NCBI RefSeq assembly: GCF_042666875.1 | Contig: NZ_JBHTCX010000010.1 | Location: 124,001 to 188,000, forward strand | Length of the DNA stretch: 64,000 nucleotides | From: Brachybacterium sp042666875 | GTDB lineage: Bacteria > Actinomycetota > Actinomycetes > Actinomycetales > Dermabacteraceae | Direction of reading: 5' to 3' | In this document: positions 61,314 to 64,000 of the stretch, piece after piece | Layout: every line of letters begins with the position of its first letter | Position numbering within the stretch: the first letter of the stretch is position 1 | Translations under genes and position numbers: made by a program | The notes under the pieces: model-generated | Databases searched by the model: none | Told to the model about the DNA's origin: nothing | Seen by the model: only the letters and a program-made list of their open reading frames with translations

Positions 61314-63077
61314 TCAGCGGCGCGGACCGGCCGGCCCGTCGCGTCCGCTCCCGCGGGAGCGGCGCCGCCCGAGGTACGTCTCGCGGAAGCGACGCTCGGC
61401 GTGGCGGTCTCCGAGCAGCAGCAGTTTGCCGGGCGCCGAGGGGATGGACTCGGTGTCGTAGCTCAGGGTGCCGTCCTCGTCGGCCACGGCGACGATCAGA
61501 CAGCCGGTGCGGCGGTGGACCTCGGAGTTGCGCACCGAGCGCCGCACCAGCGAGGACGGCCGCGGCACGAGGAACAGCTCGTTGCCCTCGGCCACCAGCA
61601 CGCGGTGGCTGAGCCCGGCGTGGTTCCACAGGTCGGTGGCGCCGATGGTCGCGTAGGACAGCACCCCGTCGGCGCCGGCGCGATAGAGGGTGGCGACGTT
61701 GCGCTCGTAGGTGGCGCGGGAGACGACCTGCAGCTCGGGCCGCAGCCGCCGGCAGAACAGGGTGAGATAGACGTTCAGGTCGTCGTCGCGAGCGGTGACC
61801 AGCACGGCGGAGGCCTTGTCGAGCCCGGCCCGGCGCAGGATCCGCACGTCGGCGGCGTCGCCCTCGACGACGTCGTAGCTGGCCGTGCCCTCCAGGGCGG
61901 AGTACGAGTTCTGCACGCGGCCCGGGAGCTGTTCGACGATGGTGTTGGGCACGCCTTCGTCGGTGAGTCCGCGGGAGGCGGCACGGCCGACGCGGCCGCC
62001 GCCGATGATGATGACGGGATCCTCGGACTGCTCCTGGACCTGGAACTGCTCGTCGTAGGCGGCCAGCTCGTCCTTCTCGCCGGCGAGGATCAGCACGGTG
62101 GTGTCGGTGATCTTCAGCTCGGGCTTCAGGGGGCGCAGCCGGCCCTTGCGCATGATCGCGAGGATGCGCACGCACGAGCGCAGCTCGGAGATCGCCTCTC
62201 CGAGCGTCTTGCCGACCAGCGCGGTGCCGCGCGCGGCGGCTTCGGCGACGATCGTGTCCCCGAAGCTGCCGATGCGGTGGACGCGCCCGGTGGAGCCGAG
62301 CACACGGCCGGCCATCTCCTGACCCAGCACGGCTCCGAGCTCGAGGACGTGGTCGGCGCCGGCCAGACCCAGCACGTCCACGGAGACGGGCTTGCTAGCG
62401 GTGACCGCGATCGGCACGTCGCCGGCGCACTGACGGACGGTGAAGGCGACGTTCGTGTTCGCGGTGTCCGAGAGCGTCGAGACCACCAGCCGTGCCCGGT
62501 CGGCACCGGCGTTGCGGTACGTCAGGGCGGAGTCGAGGGGGCCGACGACGACGTGGCGGCCCTGGTCGTGCAGCTGCCCTGCCTCGATCGGGTCCTCGAG
62601 CACGACGACGGCGGGCACCTCGGAGCGCTCGGCGCGAGCGGCGAAGGCCTGGGTGACGGCGTCGGAGCCGACCAGGAGGACATGGCCGTGCAGCTGCGGC
62701 GGCACCTTGCGCGGGGTGCGCGAGGTGCGGCGACGGTCCAGCCACGGGGTGACGATGTACTGGATGACGAAGAACGGGACGAGGACCAGGAGATAGACGA
62801 CACCGCTCAGCAGGACGCCCAGGGAGAACAGGCGCCCGAGGTCCGTGTCGAAGGTGATGTCGCCGTAGCCGAGCGTCGACATGGTCGTGATCGCCCAGTA
62901 CACGGCGCTGACCCAGGAGTGCTCCTGCCCCTCGATGTGCATGAGGCCCTTGAACAGGGCGGCGTAGCCGACCACCATCGCGAGCCCGATGGCCACGATC
63001 ACCACACCGGCGCGAGATCGCCGACGGGCGATCGGGACACGGTCCCCGCGCCTGCGCTCCGCCTTCCACGCGCCCAT
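61314..63077 (-). CDS. Potassium channel with two RCK (TrkA-N) domains
   Basis: A 587-residue protein. Two helices frame the pore with selectivity filter TMSTLGYGD near 67. Two consecutive NAD/ligand-binding RCK domains follow (HGHVLLVGSDAVTQAFAAR and VIIIGGGRVGRAASRGL, with SALTYRNAGADRARLVVSTL), so it resembles the MthK/Kch-like calcium or nucleotide-gated class, though longer because the second half has another regulatory unit. GAGAGGAA precedes the ATG at 63077. It probably regulates K+ efflux or membrane potential. Confidence 0.92.
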   Translation of the reverse strand: MGAWKAERRRGDRVPIARRRSRAGVVIVAIGLAMVVGYAALFKGLMHIEGQEHSWVSAVYWAITTMSTLGYGDITFDTDLGRLFSLGVLLSGVVYLLVLVPFFVIQYIVTPWLDRRRTSRTPRKVPPQLHGHVLLVGSDAVTQAFAARAERSEVPAVVVLEDPIEAGQLHDQGRHVVVGPLDSALTYRNAGADRARLVVSTLSDTANTNVAFTVRQCAGDVPIAVTASKPVSVDVLGLAGADHVLELGAVLGQEMAGRVLGSTGRVHRIGSFGDTIVAEAAARGTALVGKTLGEAISELRSCVRILAIMRKGRLRPLKPELKITDTTVLILAGEKDELAAYDEQFQVQEQSEDPVIIIGGGRVGRAASRGLTDEGVPNTIVEQLPGRVQNSYSALEGTASYDVVEGDAADVRILRRAGLDKASAVLVTARDDDLNVYLTLFCRRLRPELQVVSRATYERNVATLYRAGADGVLSYATIGATDLWNHAGLSHRVLVAEGNELFLVPRPSSLVRRSVRNSEVHRRTGCLIVAVADEDGTLSYDTESIPSAPGKLLLLGDRHAERRFRETYLGRRRSRGSGRDGPAGPRR

Positions 63078-63300
63078 GCGATTCCTCTCGAGAACAGTTC
63101 GGCTCCGACGCTGCGGGGCCTCTCCCCGCACCAGGCGAAAGCGTAGGCCCGCTGCGACGGCGGCACATAACGCTTGGTCGGACGATGAGCCCAAGACCAC
63201 CAGCTTCACCCCGGTGGAGGTCATTTCCGTGTCGTGATCGTGATGATCGCAGCCGCACGGAGCCCCGGGCCGGGGCGTGCGACTCGGGATCAGCCGGGGA

Positions 63301-64000
63301 TCAGGAGCCCCCGGGCCCGCTCTGCCAGGCGTGCGCGACCAGCTCACGAAGCACGTCGGTGTCCACGTCCTCGAGCTTCCTCACCCACACGCACCCGGCC
63401 CCTCGGCGGTGCGTGCCCAGCCGGTCCAACAGCTCACCAGCGCGCGGGCCGTTCTGCAGTCCGTACAGGGCGAGATCCGCCGCGCGCGGGCTGAAACCGA
63501 CGCGGAAGCTGTCTCCCTCCCGACCGGTGGCATAGACGTAGTGGTACTGCCCGAAGCCGATCATGCTGGGGCCCCACATCCTCGCCTGCTCCCCGGTGAC
63601 ACCGGTGAACAGCTCCAGCAGCTCTGCCCCCTCCCGTCGGCGACGGTCCCCGAGGCCCTCCAGGAACTGCTGCGGGGAGATGTCGGTGGGGCGCGTGGAT
63701 CCCGAAGCGCGCGTGCCGGTGGTCCGCCGACCGCCCGTGGCCGCAGGGGCGCCTGCATCGGTCACGGTGAAGGTGGCGGTGCGCTGCTGCGGGGTCGGGG
63801 GCTCGCGCATGCTCAAGCCGTGCTCCTCGAGCGCCGACTGCAGCCGTCTGCCGGCGGCGGGCCCGACGCCGTGCAGCTGCGCCAGATCGGGCCAGTCCGC
63901 CCCTGCGAGTGATCGGAGCGTCGTCAGTCCCTGCTCGGCGAGCGCGCGAGCAGCCGGCCGCCCCACTCCCGGGATGTCACCGATCAGGCCGTCCGGACCG
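63301..64000 (-). CDS. HhH-DUF1801 fusion protein, 5' end outside window
   Basis: At least 233 residues; the frame stays open to the window edge. Reading from the edge the sequence has GLIGDIPGVGRPAARALAEQ, a helix-hairpin-helix turn, then DLAQLHGVGPAAGRRLQSAL, a second HhH-like turn. After a Thr/Gly-rich linker comes a DUF1801 domain (EGAELLELFTGVTGEQARMWG, MIGFGQYHYVYATGREGD, VGFSPRAADLALYG, VRKLEDVDTDVLRELVAHAW). The GTG at 63966 cannot be the true start, because the HhH motif begins upstream of it. Small HhH turns suggest DNA binding. Confidence 0.8.
   Translation of the reverse strand, partial: GPDGLIGDIPGVGRPAARALAEQGLTTLRSLAGADWPDLAQLHGVGPAAGRRLQSALEEHGLSMREPPTPQQRTATFTVTDAGAPAATGGRRTTGTRASGSTRPTDISPQQFLEGLGDRRRREGAELLELFTGVTGEQARMWGPSMIGFGQYHYVYATGREGDSFRVGFSPRAADLALYGLQNGPRAGELLDRLGTHRRGAGCVWVRKLEDVDTDVLRELVAHAWQSGPGGS

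Overview
The window reads as chromosomal DNA of a high-GC actinobacterium. Support comes from strongly GC-biased third codon positions, a CIRCE-controlled solo groEL with a Gly/Met-rich tail, DUF3263 and LytR_C proteins, a trehalose synthase, an AIM24 protein, an alpha-E/ATP-grasp plus transglutaminase pair, and many apparently leaderless genes. The gene set would fit Micrococcales such as Dermabacteraceae/Brachybacterium, but there is no rRNA here, so genus is an inference. I see no phage, IS element, CRISPR array or rRNA; two tRNA genes are present (Thr-TGT and Ser-GCT, both on the minus strand).

Layout. 0.2-5.7 kb: a GlcD-type FAD oxidase, a small membrane protein, two divergent luciferase-like flavin oxidoreductases, a lipoprotein and an endonuclease/exonuclease/phosphatase-fold protein. 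5.8-9.9 kb: SAM hydroxide adenosyltransferase followed by a full ECF importer (UPF0397 S-component, fused double ATPase, EcfT). 10-13 kb: a TRAP transporter (DctP-DctQ-DctM) on the minus strand. 13.2-17.9 kb: groEL with two CIRCE-like operators, LytR_C and DUF3263 proteins, uracil-DNA glycosylase and a membrane-anchored protein. 18-21.3 kb: trehalose synthase and an LRV-like membrane protein. 21.6-25 kb: tRNA-Thr, a DsbA-like protein and a Ser/Thr kinase. 25.2-29.4 kb: AIM24 protein, the ATP-grasp/alpha-E fusion and a transglutaminase. 29.7-34 kb: formate/nitrite-type channel, ferredoxin-NADP reductase and an alanine-type aminotransferase. 34.2-41.1 kb: an alpha-galactoside utilisation cluster (GH36 alpha-galactosidase, two ABC permeases, binding protein, convergent ROK regulator). 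41.4-46.4 kb: small proteins of unknown function, and a DUF47 plus PiT phosphate-uptake pair. 46.6-50 kb: phosphoglucomutase and a very acidic, low-complexity, surface-anchored protein. 50-53 kb: low-molecular-weight tyrosine phosphatase, two GNAT acetyltransferases and an App1-like phosphatase. 53-60.5 kb: PEP carboxylase, then an EhuBCDA-like compatible-solute/polar amino acid importer with a divergent GntR regulator and a matching palindromic operator. 60.5-64 kb: tRNA-Ser, Bcp peroxiredoxin, a K+ channel with two RCK domains, and a helix-hairpin-helix/DUF1801 protein cut by the window edge.

How the parts fit. Most of the window is core metabolism (trehalose and glycogen sugars, anaplerosis, redox) interleaved with uptake systems: ECF, TRAP, carbohydrate ABC, amino acid ABC, PiT, FNT and K+. 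Several regulatory signals are legible directly: tandem CIRCE at groEL, a GntR-type palindrome between gntR and the ehu-like operon, an 8-bp tandem repeat in the alpha-galactosidase promoter, and ten genes whose start codon lies 6-7 nt after a TANNNT-like -10 box. The least understood items are the UPF0397/SAM-hydrolase cluster, the ROK regulator lacking the usual zinc motif, and the acidic repeat protein at 48.5-50 kb.
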